Assembly (NCBI GenBank): GCA_025055075.1
Contig: JANWYV010000035.1
Location: 75,163-122,583 of the forward strand
Direction: 5' to 3'
Source of the DNA: Blastocatellia bacterium
GTDB lineage: Bacteria > Acidobacteriota > Blastocatellia > HR10
DNA: 47,421 nucleotides
The position numbers and the translations under genes were made by a program. Below are positions 27,154 to 35,594 of the stretch, piece by piece. Positions within the stretch are counted from its first letter, which is position 1. Each line of letters starts with the position of its first letter. The notes under the pieces were generated by a model. It ran no database searches. It worked only from the letters and a program-made list of their open reading frames with translations, and was not told the DNA's origin.

Positions 27154-27230
27154 TGGTGAGCCGTGGAGGACTTGAACCTCCAACCCGCGGATTAAGAGTC
27201 CGCTGCTCTACCAAATTGAGCTAACGGCCC
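27154..27230 (-). tRNA. tRNA-Lys (anticodon CTT)
   Basis: Acceptor GGGCCGT pairs with ACGGCTC with one G-T pair; discriminator A and encoded CCA (27154-27156). The anticodon loop CTCTTAA gives CTT for AAG. It lies 13 bases upstream of tRNA-Leu and shares its promoter. Confidence 0.95.
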
Positions 27231-27257
27231 ACCGCTTTCAAAGATCCGAGCGTCAAA

Positions 27258-27287
27258 AATGTAGCCCGGAGACGGCCTCGATGTCAA
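27258..27287 (-). promoter_or_regulatory. Promoter of the tRNA-Lys / tRNA-Leu unit
   Basis: On the minus strand: TTGACA (27287-27282), 18-base spacer, TACATT (27263-27258). The -10 box ends 27 bases before tRNA-Lys. Read-through could also feed tig-clpP-clpX, since no separate tig promoter is obvious. Confidence 0.65.
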
Positions 27288-27297
27288 GATGGGCGCC

Positions 27298-28494
27298 TCA
27301 GGCCGCGCGCTCGATGCGCCGCACGACCAGGTCTTCACCGAGATGATACACACATCCGGCTCCTTGTCCAGGCAGCTCGAAGAGGACGTCTTCGAACAGA
27401 CGCTCTAAGATCGCCCGCAATCCGCGCGCGCCGATCTTCTTCGCCAAGGCCTCGCGGGCGATGCGGCGCAGCGCTTCTTCGGAGACCGTCAGGCGCGCTC
27501 CCTCCATTTCGAAATACCGACTGAACTGCTTGATGAGGGAATTGCGCGGTTTCACCAGAATGTCCACGAGCGCTTCCTCGTCGAGCGGATCCAAGGTCAC
27601 GATGATCGGCAACCGTCCGATCAGTTCTGGAATGAGCCCGTACTTCAGCAGGTCTTCCGTGAGGACCTCCAGGCGTTGATCCTGTCCAGGCGGACGGCCG
27701 GTGAAGCCGATTCCTCCTTTCTTCGAAATCCGATCCTGGATGATCTTGTCTAGCCCTTCGAACGCCCCACCGCAGATGAAGAGGATGTGCGTCGTATCAA
27801 TCTGCTCCTGATTCGCCTGCGGATGCTTGCGCCCGCCCAATGGCGGCAGCGTCGCCATCGTCCCCTCGATGATCTTCAGGAGAGCTTGCTGCACGCCCTC
27901 GCCAGAGACATCGCGCGTGATCGAAGGGCTCTCGCTCTTGCGCGCGATCTTATCGATCTCGTCAATGTAAACGATGCCGCGTTCGGCGGCTTTGATGTCC
28001 CCATCCGCAGCGACGACCAATCGCGTGAGGACGTTCTCGACATCCTCGCCCACATAGCCGGCTTCGGTCAGCGTCGTGGCATCGGCGATGGCGAACGGCA
28101 CCTTGAGGAACTTCGCCAGCGTCCGCGCGATGAGCGTCTTGCCGGTCCCTGTCGGGCCGATCATGAGGATGTTGCTCTTCTCCAATTCGACATCAGTTTG
28201 TCCCTGATCGAGCAATTGCAACCGACGATAGTGTTGATAGACCGAGAGCGCGACGCGACGCTTGGCGTGTTCTTGCCCGATGACGTATTGATCGAGGAAC
28301 GCCTTGATCTCCGCCGGACGGGGAAGAACCCACGGCTCCGGTTCCGTGCGCGACCGCTGCCGCGCGACGACCGAATCGGCTGCCGCATTCAACGCGCGAA
28401 TGCAGCGCACGCAGATGGCCGCATCCGGGCCGATGCTCACGAACGTCGTCTCCGCGCGCCCACACAAGAAGCAATACTGCACGCGCCTGGCCAT
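27298..28494 (-). CDS. Second ClpX-type AAA+ unfoldase (divergent paralogue)
   Basis: 398 residues, alignable with ClpX throughout. It has a compact zinc domain (C8, C11, C28, C31, two residues tighter than the other copy), Walker A GPTGTGKT (113-120), Walker B IYIDE, pore-1 GYVGE, pore-2 RKH, and a GGIGF loop of the ClpP-docking type, so it can probably still engage ClpP. The zinc domain differs from the canonical copy: [19 protein letters not shown] in place of [19 protein letters not shown]. That domain selects adaptors and substrates in ClpX, so a different client set is a reasonable inference. It has its own promoter (28518-28546) and is followed by the tRNA unit. Confidence 0.92.
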   Translation of the reverse strand: MARRVQYCFLCGRAETTFVSIGPDAAICVRCIRALNAAADSVVARQRSRTEPEPWVLPRPAEIKAFLDQYVIGQEHAKRRVALSVYQHYRRLQLLDQGQTDVELEKSNILMIGPTGTGKTLIARTLAKFLKVPFAIADATTLTEAGYVGEDVENVLTRLVVAADGDIKAAERGIVYIDEIDKIARKSESPSITRDVSGEGVQQALLKIIEGTMATLPPLGGRKHPQANQEQIDTTHILFICGGAFEGLDKIIQDRISKKGGIGFTGRPPGQDQRLEVLTEDLLKYGLIPELIGRLPIIVTLDPLDEEALVDILVKPRNSLIKQFSRYFEMEGARLTVSEEALRRIAREALAKKIGARGLRAILERLFEDVLFELPGQGAGCVYHLGEDLVVRRIERAA

Positions 28495-28517
28495 AACCTC
28501 ATGACCTCGAAGGTTGC

Positions 28518-28546
28518 AATGTAGAGAAAACCCCTGCCGTCGTCAA
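28518..28546 (-). promoter_or_regulatory. Promoter of the second clpX
   Basis: Minus strand: TTGACG (28546-28541), 17-base spacer, TACATT (28523-28518). It overlaps the last codons of the OPT transporter gene. The ATG is 24 bases beyond the -10 box. Confidence 0.6.
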
Positions 28547-30501
28547 GCGCTCCGATTCGCACGCGCGGCTCGAAGCGGAGGGACGATTAACGCCACAGCT
28601 GTGATCACGAAGACAAGCAAGGCGAGTCCGCTCATGAGCGTTGCCCCGACGACGGGTTTGGGGAGCGTGATTCCTCCAATGAGGAGAAAGGCCAGCACAA
28701 TCGAGGTGATGGATTCTCCAGCGATCAACCCCGAGGCCACGAGCGTCCCCACGTTTTCGATCCGCTCGCGTTCCCCTTCGGAGAGGGAGTGTCGTCGGAG
28801 CACGCTCTCCAAGAGCGCACGGAAGAGGCCCCCGACGAAGATGGCCGCCGTCGAATAGAAGGGCAAATACATGCCGACAGCAATGAGCATCACCGACGGC
28901 ACGCGGAGCAAGATGAGCGCTACCGCCAGGAATGCTCCCATGAGCACGAGCGGCCATGCCATCTGTCCCGCCATGATACCTTGTGACATCATCGCCATTA
29001 ATCCAGCTTGCGGCGCAGGCAGTTGATCCGAGCCAATGACATAGGTCCGGTGCAGGACAATCAACGGGACCGTCAGCACTAACGCCGAAATCCATACGCC
29101 GACCATCTCCCCAAGTTGCATCCGCCAAGGCGTGCCGCCGAGCAACTGGCCCACTTTCAAATCCTGCATCATGTCACCAGCGATGCCCATCGCGCAGCAG
29201 ATCACCGCGGCGACACCGAGCACGGCGAGCACACCGCGTTCGCCACTGACGCCGATGCTCAACAGGATCAATCCGGCGATGATCAGGGTCGAAAGCGTCA
29301 GCCCCGAAATCGGATTGTTCGAGCTGCCGATCAACCCGACCAAGTATCCGGCCACAGCCGCGAACAGAAGCCCAGCCACGAGCATCACAAGCGTCGTGAT
29401 GATGGCTGCCCCCACGCGCTCGGTGAAATACCCGTAGAGGATGCTGATCGGAATGGTCAAGCCAAGAATGCCCAGCAGGACCGCGCCCATAGGCAAGTCT
29501 CGCTCCGTGCGCAGCACTTCGCTCGAAGATGCGCTCCCTCCTCGAAGGAGGCGGAGCAGATCGTGCACAGCGTGCGCGAACGCCGAGCGCAAAGCTTGCC
29601 GCAATCGAGAGAGCGTGTAGAAAGCGGCGACGATCATCGCTCCAACGGCGAGCGGGCGCACTTGCTGCCGCCACACCGTCATCGCCAGATCCATCCAGCT
29701 TCGACTTCCGACGGCCGATTCCAAATGCGGTCCCGCGAACAACAGCAGCGGAACAAGCAATCCCCACGCGATCACCCCTCCGGTGAAGACCAATGCGGCC
29801 AATCGCCATCCGATGATGAAGCCCACGCCCATCAGCATCGGCGACGCTGAGGGCGTCACCCAAACGATCCCTCCCCCATGCTGCACGTCAGGGAGGATTG
29901 GAGAGGCGAACTTGCGAAAAGGCAGGAATCCTCGCGCGTACTCTTGAATGACCTTGATCCCGATTTCGTTTTTGAAGATCTCGATGACAGCGCTCAGCCC
30001 CATTGCGCCGAAGACATAGCTGGCGCCGGTTTGTCCCGCCTGACCAGCCTTGGTCAGCTCCGCGCAAGCGACGCTCTCGGGAAACGGCAGCTCCGGGTCG
30101 TGAACGAGCACGCGGCGCAGAAACGTAATGAACAAGACGCCGAGCGTCCCGCCCACGAGCATGATGAGCGTGCTCTCCCAGTAGTTGAACTCCGCCCATA
30201 CGCCCGTCAGCAGGAAGGCGGGGATCGTGAAGATCGCGCCAGCCACTAACGCTTCTCCCACGGAGGCCGTCGTGCGCGCGACGTTCTGTTCGAGGACGCC
30301 ACCGCCAAGCGGCCGCAAAAGGGCCAGAGCCATCACCGTCGCTGGGAACGTGGCCGCCACGGTCAACCCCGCTTTCATCCCCACGTAAGCATTGGCGGCT
30401 CCCAAGATGATCGCCAGCACGACGCCAATGAAGAGCGAACGAAACGTCAACTCGGGCATCGTTTGCTCTGGTGGAATGTAGGGCGTGTCCTTGCGATTCA
30501 T
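28543..30501 (-). CDS. OPT-family oligopeptide / metal-chelate transporter
   Basis: 652 residues with about 14-16 hydrophobic helices. The start (PYIPPEQTMPELTFRSLFIG), NAYVGMKAGLTVAATFPATV and the PFPESVACAE segment are characteristic of bacterial OPT proteins. Such proteins import oligopeptides or siderophore-like metal chelates with protons; the substrate here is unknown. AAGGAG precedes the ATG at 30501, and longer starts are not supported. There is a promoter at 30557-30585. The gene is divergent from the STAS gene. Confidence 0.9.
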   Translation of the reverse strand: MNRKDTPYIPPEQTMPELTFRSLFIGVVLAIILGAANAYVGMKAGLTVAATFPATVMALALLRPLGGGVLEQNVARTTASVGEALVAGAIFTIPAFLLTGVWAEFNYWESTLIMLVGGTLGVLFITFLRRVLVHDPELPFPESVACAELTKAGQAGQTGASYVFGAMGLSAVIEIFKNEIGIKVIQEYARGFLPFRKFASPILPDVQHGGGIVWVTPSASPMLMGVGFIIGWRLAALVFTGGVIAWGLLVPLLLFAGPHLESAVGSRSWMDLAMTVWRQQVRPLAVGAMIVAAFYTLSRLRQALRSAFAHAVHDLLRLLRGGSASSSEVLRTERDLPMGAVLLGILGLTIPISILYGYFTERVGAAIITTLVMLVAGLLFAAVAGYLVGLIGSSNNPISGLTLSTLIIAGLILLSIGVSGERGVLAVLGVAAVICCAMGIAGDMMQDLKVGQLLGGTPWRMQLGEMVGVWISALVLTVPLIVLHRTYVIGSDQLPAPQAGLMAMMSQGIMAGQMAWPLVLMGAFLAVALILLRVPSVMLIAVGMYLPFYSTAAIFVGGLFRALLESVLRRHSLSEGERERIENVGTLVASGLIAGESITSIVLAFLLIGGITLPKPVVGATLMSGLALLVFVITAVALIVPPLRAARANRSA

Positions 30502-30556
30502 CGTCTCCTTCCCTCCCCGCTGAAATTTTCGGGCAACGCCACCGCGCGCCCGACGT

Positions 30557-30585
30557 AGTGTACGGGATTCCCCCTCCGCCTTCAA
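30557..30585 (-). promoter_or_regulatory. Promoter of the OPT transporter gene
   Basis: Minus strand: TTGAAG (30585-30580), 17-base spacer, TACACT (30562-30557). It gives a leader of about 50 bases. Confidence 0.5.
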
Positions 30586-30606
30586 GAGGCCATCGCGGGT
30601 TTCTCG

Positions 30607-30636
30607 TTGACGTGCCGCGCGGCCGTCACCTATAAT
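30607..30636 (+). promoter_or_regulatory. Promoter of the STAS gene
   Basis: TTGACG (30607-30612), 18-base spacer, perfect TATAAT (30631-30636). The start point would be near 30643, about 33 bases before the gene, with AAGGAGG in between. Confidence 0.7.
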
Positions 30637-30675
30637 GCCTGCGACCGATCCGAGAAAAGGAGGATGGCAGGGACG

Positions 30676-31017
30676 ATGACGATCACGGAACGACGGCACG
30701 ATGACGTAGTGATCCTTGACATTGATGGGAAGATCCTCCTTGGGGAGGGCGACGTACAACTGCGAGAGGCCATTCGCCGACTCTTACAATCGGGCGTTCG
30801 AAAGATCCTCCTCAACTTGGCGAACGTCCCGTATATGGACAGCGCCGGATTGGGCGAGTTGGTGCGCGCCTACACGACGGTACGCCGGGAGGGAGGTGAG
30901 CTGAAGTTGTTGAATCTGACGGCGCGCATTCAGGACCTACTGACCATCACTAAGCTGATCTCCGTCTTCGAATCCTTCGACTCCGAGGAAGCAGCTCTCA
31001 AGAGCTTCGCGCACTGA
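30676..31017 (+). CDS. STAS-domain anti-sigma factor antagonist
   Basis: 113 residues forming one STAS domain. The motif YMDSAGLGELV contains the phosphorylatable serine S56, and MTITERRHDDVVILDIDGKI matches the usual start. SpoIIAA/RsbV-type proteins bind an anti-sigma kinase when dephosphorylated and so free a sigma factor. No anti-sigma kinase or PP2C phosphatase gene is nearby, so its partner is elsewhere. An ATG four codons upstream (30664) directly abuts the AGGAGG and is less likely as start. Confidence 0.9.
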   Translation: MTITERRHDDVVILDIDGKILLGEGDVQLREAIRRLLQSGVRKILLNLANVPYMDSAGLGELVRAYTTVRREGGELKLLNLTARIQDLLTITKLISVFESFDSEEAALKSFAH

Positions 31018-31030
31018 GCTGCGACGGCGC

Positions 31031-31471
31031 TCATCGCCCGCGTCCGGAGAGCATGCGCCAGCGCAGGCGATCCGCCGGCGTTGGTAACGAGATGCGCTTC
31101 GCCCCCGCTAATTTCGCTTCGTCGAAGGCCGCGATCATCGCCTCGAAGGGAGCCTCCGGATCCGTATCAATGATCACCGGCGTATTCGGGTTCTGCTCGA
31201 TCTTCCCCTTGATGGCCGGACCAAGATCTTCGATGCGAATCGGCTGCTCATTGAGCAAATACTGCCCATTGGCGAGGACCTTGACGTAGAGCGCCTGCTC
31301 CGGCCGCACATGCACCATGAGGCTCGGATCCTCTGGCGGCAAGCCGAAGCTTAACCCCTTGATGGCCGCAAACGCCGCCGTCAGCATGAAGAAGATGATG
31401 AGCAGGAAGGCGATGTCGGCCATCGAGGCTGTGGGAATCTCCGAGGTGATCTTCCGACGCGGGACGCGCAT
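31031..31471 (-). CDS. exbD: ExbD/TolR-family biopolymer transport protein
   Basis: 146 residues: short cytoplasmic start, one membrane helix (ADIAFLLIIFFMLTAAFA) with the proton-carrying aspartate D19, then a periplasmic domain. It works with ExbB to turn the proton gradient into motion for TonB-type outer-membrane transport. It is the last gene of exbB-exbD-exbD; the gap to the previous ExbD gene is 10 bases. No TonB or TolB gene lies next to it. GAGGAGG precedes the ATG. Confidence 0.92.
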   Translation of the reverse strand: MRVPRRKITSEIPTASMADIAFLLIIFFMLTAAFAAIKGLSFGLPPEDPSLMVHVRPEQALYVKVLANGQYLLNEQPIRIEDLGPAIKGKIEQNPNTPVIIDTDPEAPFEAMIAAFDEAKLAGAKRISLPTPADRLRWRMLSGRGR

Positions 31472-31481
31472 GATACCCTCC

Positions 31482-31916
31482 TCAACTTGGTCGTCGCGGC
31501 GGACGCCCCTCGGTCAGGAAATACACCGTTCGCGCCCGGCTCAAGCGCAATCGTTCCAAGGCGAACTCCACCAGTTGATACGGCACGGCGCGATCGGCCT
31601 TCACGACGAAGGGGCGATCGGGCGTGCGCCGGAGCACATCGGCGATGAAACGATCGAGCTGCTCGATGCTCTGCACCGTCTCAGAATGCTCCCCATCGGT
31701 GACCTTAATCACGCGATCCACCGTGATTGTGATGAGCGCGCTGTTGCGATAGACGTCTTCCCGATTGACCGAAGTCGGCAAATCCACGACCGTCTGATCC
31801 GTAGTGAACACCGTCGTGACCAAGAAGAAGATGATGAGCAGGAAGGCGATGTCGGCCATCGAGGCCGTCGGGACCGTCGGCGCGATCCGATGAATGCGCT
31901 TCCTCAACTGCAGCAT
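31482..31916 (-). CDS. exbD: ExbD/TolR-family biopolymer transport protein
   Basis: 144 residues with the same plan as the next ExbD: TASMADIAFLLIIFFLVTTV with D22 in the helix, then a periplasmic domain with PFVVKADRAVPYQLVE. The membrane helices of the two ExbD proteins are nearly the same while the periplasmic parts differ, suggesting duplication followed by specialisation. GAGG is found seven bases before the ATG, and the gap to exbB is 9 bases. Confidence 0.92.
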   Translation of the reverse strand: MLQLRKRIHRIAPTVPTASMADIAFLLIIFFLVTTVFTTDQTVVDLPTSVNREDVYRNSALITITVDRVIKVTDGEHSETVQSIEQLDRFIADVLRRTPDRPFVVKADRAVPYQLVEFALERLRLSRARTVYFLTEGRPPRRPS

Positions 31917-31925
31917 ATGTTGTCC

Positions 31926-32630
31926 TCAGCGTCCGGCCATCGGCGTCTCAATCTCCGGCCGTGGCAAATAGGGCTCCATCTCCTTGAGCGTCTCCAGGAG
32001 CATGGCGCCGGCTGTCTCCATGCTGAGGGAGATTTTGTTCACCCGCGTGGTCAGATAGTTATACGCCGCTTGCGTCGGCAATGCAATGATCAATCCCGTG
32101 GCCGTCGTGATCAAGGCTTCTGAGATGCCACCAGCGACGGCGCGCGGATTCCCCAGACCCACTTCCGCCACGCGATCGAAGGCGTTGATCATCCCTGTCA
32201 CCGTCCCCAAGAAACCGAACAGCGGCGCGATGTTGGCGACCGTTGCCAAGACCCAGAGGAATCGCTCCAATCGCGCCACCTCTTGCGTCGCCACGATCCC
32301 CATGATGCGCTCGATCTCCTCGGCCGGCTTGCCGACCTGCAGCAGCCCCGCCTTCAATGTGTTCGCAATCGGTCCCTGGATGGTGTCGCAGACCCGCACG
32401 GCTCCTTCCAGATCGCGGGCATGCAGCGCGCGACGGACGCGGCTGACGATCTCCGCCGCATCGTCCTTGATCCGATGCAGCACCCAGCCACGCTCGATGA
32501 TCACCACCAGCCCGGCCAGCGAACAAATCAACAACGGATACATGACGGGACCGCCTCGCTGGAAGTAATCCACGAGCGTCCCCCATCCGATCAAAAGAAG
32601 CGGTATGCTCACGATGAGATGACTCACCAC
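31926..32630 (-). CDS. exbB: ExbB/TolQ/MotA-type proton channel protein
   Basis: 234 residues, three membrane helices: one near the N-terminus (GGPVMYPLLICSLAGLVVII) and two in the C-terminal half (ANIAPLFGFLGTVTGMINAF and ISEALITTATGLIIALPT), with the conserved polar residues of MotA/ExbB channels. The start is GTG at 32630 with GGGAGAG upstream; a second GTG follows at once. It is first in a three-gene operon with two exbD genes and has its own promoter. Confidence 0.94.
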   Translation of the reverse strand: MVSHLIVSIPLLLIGWGTLVDYFQRGGPVMYPLLICSLAGLVVIIERGWVLHRIKDDAAEIVSRVRRALHARDLEGAVRVCDTIQGPIANTLKAGLLQVGKPAEEIERIMGIVATQEVARLERFLWVLATVANIAPLFGFLGTVTGMINAFDRVAEVGLGNPRAVAGGISEALITTATGLIIALPTQAAYNYLTTRVNKISLSMETAGAMLLETLKEMEPYLPRPEIETPMAGR

Positions 32631-32667
32631 GGTTCACTCTCCCGGCTTGGCCATGTTTCGCCCCAAA

Positions 32668-32695
32668 GATGTACGATGTGAGGCCGAAAAGTCAA
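32668..32695 (-). promoter_or_regulatory. Promoter of the exbB-exbD-exbD operon
   Basis: Minus strand: TTGACT (32695-32690), 16-base spacer, TACATC (32673-32668). It begins at the end of the yjbQ gene and gives a leader of about 30 bases. Confidence 0.5.
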
Positions 32696-32696
32696 C

Positions 32697-33110
32697 TCAT
32701 TCCCCCACGATTTGAAAGATGAGGCGGCGTTGACGCGGATGCGTGTCGAAATCAATGAGGACGATCTGCTGCCAGGTACCGAGCAGCAGCTCCTTGTTCA
32801 CAAACGGCACCGTAAGTGATGGCCCCACCAAGGCCGCGCGCACATGGCTGTGCCCGTTGTCGTCAATGGCATTGTGCCGATACGGCATGTTCTCCGGAAC
32901 GAGTCGGCGAATGGCGTCGGCCAAATCAGCGACCACGTTCGGCTCGTATTCGATCGTCGTCACTCCGGCCGTCGAACCGGGCACGAAAATCGTCACCGTC
33001 CCCGAAGAGATCGCGCTCGAGCGAACGGCCCGCGCGACCTCTGGGGTGATGTCCCGAATCTCGTCTCGCCCCTGCGTCGGGAGCGTCACCTGCTTCGTCT
33101 CAACCGCCAT
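32697..33110 (-). CDS. yjbQ: UPF0047 / YjbQ-family protein
   Basis: 137 residues, full length for the family. The signature region is GVTTIEYEPNVVADL, then RHNAIDDNGHSHVRAALVGPS, and LGTWQQIVLIDFDTHPRQRR near the end; the histidines cluster in a metal-like pocket. E. coli YjbQ has reported side activity as a thiamine phosphate synthase, but the physiological role is unclear. There is no Shine-Dalgarno; the -10 box lies only 12 bases before the ATG, so the message is probably nearly leaderless. Confidence 0.92.
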   Translation of the reverse strand: MAVETKQVTLPTQGRDEIRDITPEVARAVRSSAISSGTVTIFVPGSTAGVTTIEYEPNVVADLADAIRRLVPENMPYRHNAIDDNGHSHVRAALVGPSLTVPFVNKELLLGTWQQIVLIDFDTHPRQRRLIFQIVGE

Positions 33111-33122
33111 AGCGAAAGGGAA

Positions 33123-33151
33123 ATCTTAGCGAAGTCGCGGAGGCTTTTCAA
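33123..33151 (-). promoter_or_regulatory. yjbQ promoter close to the start codon
   Basis: Minus strand: TTGAAA (33151-33146), 17-base spacer, TAAGAT (33128-33123). The ATG begins at 33110, which leaves a leader of only about five bases. Confidence 0.55.
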
Positions 33152-33181
33152 CAGCGCGCGAGTAGCCTCGCTCTCACGCAC

Positions 33182-33210
33182 TGGCCCCCGCAGGGACCAT
33201 CCCGTATAAT
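33182..33210 (+). promoter_or_regulatory. serC promoter close to the start codon
   Basis: A perfect TATAAT (33205-33210) ends 15 bases before the serC ATG. The -35 region (TGGCCC, 33182-33187) is poor. The expected leader is under ten bases and has no Shine-Dalgarno. Confidence 0.5.
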
Positions 33211-33225
33211 GAACGCCCTTGCGTC

Positions 33226-34326
33226 ATGAACCGCATCTACAATTTCTCGGCCGGACCGGCGATGCTTCCCGCGCCGGTCTTGGAAGAAGCGCAGCGCCAC
33301 CTGCGGGCGTTGCCGGGTATCGGCATGTCCGTGTTGGAGATCAGCCACCGCTCCCGATGGTTCGAAGAGCTTCGAGATGAAGCCGAAGCCAACCTTCGAG
33401 CATTGCTTCAATTGCCCAATGACTATCATGTGCTCTTCCTGCAAGGCGGCGCGAGCCTGCAGTTCTCGATGGTCCCGATGAACATGCTGCGCGGTCGCCG
33501 TGCGGTCGCCGAGTATATCCTCACGGGCTTTTGGAGCGAACGGGCTGCCGCGGAAGCGCGGCGTGAGGGCAATGTGCGCGTCCTCTGGAGTGGAGAGTCG
33601 GAGCAATACCGGCGCGCGCCGCGCGCAGATGAGATCCGCGTCGACCCGCAAGCCGCCTACGTCCACTTCACTTCGAACGAGACGATCCAGGGCGTGCAGT
33701 TCGCCACGGAGCCGGAGACGGGCGATGTGCCACTCATTTGCGATGCTTCTTCGGATTTCCTCTCACGTCCCATCCCCATCGAGCGATATGCCTTGCTTTA
33801 CGCGGGCGCGCAAAAGAATGCCGGAACGGCCGGCCTGACCATCGTCTTGCTGCGCGAGGATCTGCTTGACCGCATCCCGGACGGCCTCCCCTCGATGCTC
33901 GATTATCGCGTGCACGTGCGGCATCGCTCGGTCTACAACACCCCACCCGTGTTCGCGATCTATATCCTCGTGCTCGTCACGCGCTGGCTCTTGCGGGAGA
34001 TCGGCGGCTTGGAGCGCATGGCCGCTTTGAATCGTCAGAAGGCGCAACTCCTCTACGACGTCATTGATCACAGCGAAGGCTTCTATCGCGGCCATGCCCA
34101 TCCAGAGAGTCGATCCATCATGAATGTGACCTGGCGGTTGCCGAACGAAGAATTGGAGCGAACGTTCCTGCGAGAGGCTGAAGCGCGCGGACTTTACGAA
34201 TTGAAAGGGCATCGCTCGGTCGGCGGCTTGCGCGCCTCGCTTTACAACGCGATGCCCCTTGAGGGGGTTCGCGCCCTCTGCGACTTCATGCAGGAATTCC
34301 GAGAGCGATACGACCGACGTCGGTGA
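33226..34326 (+). CDS. serC: Phosphoserine aminotransferase
   Basis: 366 residues. The start IYNFSAGPAMLPAPVLEEAQ is diagnostic for SerC. The PLP lysine lies in YAGAQKNAG, and HRSVYNTPPVFAIY and the C-terminal HRSVGGLRASLYNAMP segment bind phosphate. It makes 3-phosphoserine from 3-phosphohydroxypyruvate and glutamate in serine synthesis, and may also serve pyridoxal phosphate synthesis. It stands alone: serA and serB are not in the window. Confidence 0.97.
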   Translation: MNRIYNFSAGPAMLPAPVLEEAQRHLRALPGIGMSVLEISHRSRWFEELRDEAEANLRALLQLPNDYHVLFLQGGASLQFSMVPMNMLRGRRAVAEYILTGFWSERAAAEARREGNVRVLWSGESEQYRRAPRADEIRVDPQAAYVHFTSNETIQGVQFATEPETGDVPLICDASSDFLSRPIPIERYALLYAGAQKNAGTAGLTIVLLREDLLDRIPDGLPSMLDYRVHVRHRSVYNTPPVFAIYILVLVTRWLLREIGGLERMAALNRQKAQLLYDVIDHSEGFYRGHAHPESRSIMNVTWRLPNEELERTFLREAEARGLYELKGHRSVGGLRASLYNAMPLEGVRALCDFMQEFRERYDRRR

Positions 34327-34680
34327 CTCATCCCACAGCGCACCTCCAAACGAGCCGGGGCTGGAAAACCTCCTCGGTGCTCGTCGCTCGAGTCAAGTAA
34401 GGATTGATCGCTCCGACGGCCGCGACAGGGAAGCTGAGCGCGGTCATCAATATCCCGGGCATTGCGGGCGCAATCGAGTTCTCCTCTCCTCGAAGAGTTC
34501 GACCGAACGCCGCGCCTGCGAGAAGTGTCGCCGTTTGACCACACTCGCCGTGGCGAATCCGCCACACGCGGAGGAAGAGCGTGCTTTCTCCAAAGCGCTG
34601 ATCTCTCCTGAATGCGAAACTTGGATAGGGATACGACCGCCCCAAGAGCTTCGGCACAAGGCTTGCTACCGATTTCGCGT
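34327..34680. other. Gene-free stretch between serC and lpxC
   Basis: 354 bases. ORFs exist on both strands (for example minus 34328-34657), but none resembles a family I know, none has a Shine-Dalgarno, and codon use is unlike the neighbours. I see no convincing promoter or terminator. It must contain the lpxC promoter unless serC and lpxC are co-transcribed. Confidence 0.5.
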
Positions 34681-35532
34681 ATGCGCTCGCGTCAACAGAC
34701 CCTCGCGCGTCCGGTGGAAATCGAAGGGATCGGACTGCACACGGGAGTACGCGCGCGGCTGAGGCTATGTCCAGCTCCGGCGTATACGGGACTGCTGTTT
34801 CGCCGCGTGGACTTGGATGGATTTGAGGTTCCGGCTTCGCCGCAATATGTGGCGCACGTCAGCTATGCGACGGCGCTCGTACGCGCAGGCGTCATGGTCG
34901 CGACGGTCGAACATTTGCTGGCGGCGCTCTATGCCTGCGGCGTGGACAACGCCTTCATCGAACTGGATGCCTTGGAAGTGCCCATCCTCGATGGCAGCGC
35001 TGCGCCCTTCGTCGAACTGCTCATGCGCGCCGGACGTCGGACGCTCGACGCACCGCGACAATATCTGCGCGTTCGCCAGCCGATTCGCGTGGGCGATGGC
35101 CAAAAATACATCGCCTTCTCCCCGGATGCGTGCCTTCGCTTGAGCTGCACGATTGAGTTCGCGCATCCGATGATCGGACGACAGCACCGCGAGTTGATCG
35201 TCACGGAAGAGACGTTCGTCGAGGAGTTGGCCCCCGCGCGCACGTTCGGGTTCCTCGAAGACGTCGAGAAGCTCCGCCAGATGGGACTCATTCGCGGCGG
35301 TTCTCTGCAAAACGCCATCGTCCTCACGCGCGACGGCCTCCTCAACTCGGAAGGCCTGCGATTCCCGGATGAGTTCGTGCGCCACAAGATGGTGGACTTG
35401 CTCGGGGATCTCGCATTGCTCGGACGCCCTCTGCTCGCGCGCGTGGAAGCGTGGCGTCCCGGCCACGCCATGAACGCGATGGCCGTGGCTGCCCTCTTGC
35501 GCGATCCTACGGCGTGGGAACTCTCCGATTAA
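34681..35532 (+). CDS. lpxC: UDP-3-O-acyl-N-acetylglucosamine deacetylase
   Basis: 283 residues. LpxC removes acetate from UDP-3-O-acyl-GlcNAc with zinc, the committed step of lipid A synthesis. Zinc ligands H78 (VEHLLAAL), H235 and D239 (RHKMVDLLGDLALLG) are visible, with the catalytic E77 and H262 (GHAMNAM). The start at 34681 fits the usual MRQRTL...GIGLHTG opening; the frame is open 23 codons upstream without similarity. No Shine-Dalgarno is evident. No fabZ, lpxA or lpxD adjoins it. Its presence shows an LPS-type outer membrane. Confidence 0.96.
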   Translation: MRSRQQTLARPVEIEGIGLHTGVRARLRLCPAPAYTGLLFRRVDLDGFEVPASPQYVAHVSYATALVRAGVMVATVEHLLAALYACGVDNAFIELDALEVPILDGSAAPFVELLMRAGRRTLDAPRQYLRVRQPIRVGDGQKYIAFSPDACLRLSCTIEFAHPMIGRQHRELIVTEETFVEELAPARTFGFLEDVEKLRQMGLIRGGSLQNAIVLTRDGLLNSEGLRFPDEFVRHKMVDLLGDLALLGRPLLARVEAWRPGHAMNAMAVAALLRDPTAWELSD

Positions 35533-35549
35533 TCCCACTGGGATTTGAG

Positions 35550-35565
35550 CGGGGTGCACACCCCG
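35550..35565. terminator. Hairpin between convergent lpxC and kinase gene
   Basis: CGGGGT-GCAC-ACCCCG forms a six-pair stem with a four-base loop in the 62-base gap between convergent genes. A short tandem repeat of CCGATGAAT follows. There is no T-run, so strength is uncertain. Confidence 0.4.
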
Positions 35566-35594
35566 ACCGATGAATACCGATGAATGCGGATGCG

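Noticed and set aside
26980-27183. Minus- and plus-strand ORFs across the tRNA-Leu/tRNA-Lys genes
   Set aside because: They translate tRNA genes; no protein evidence.
34328-34657. Minus-strand ORF of 109 residues between serC and lpxC
   Set aside because: A hydrophobic patch looks transporter-like, but there is no ribosome site, no family match and composition is that of an antisense shadow.
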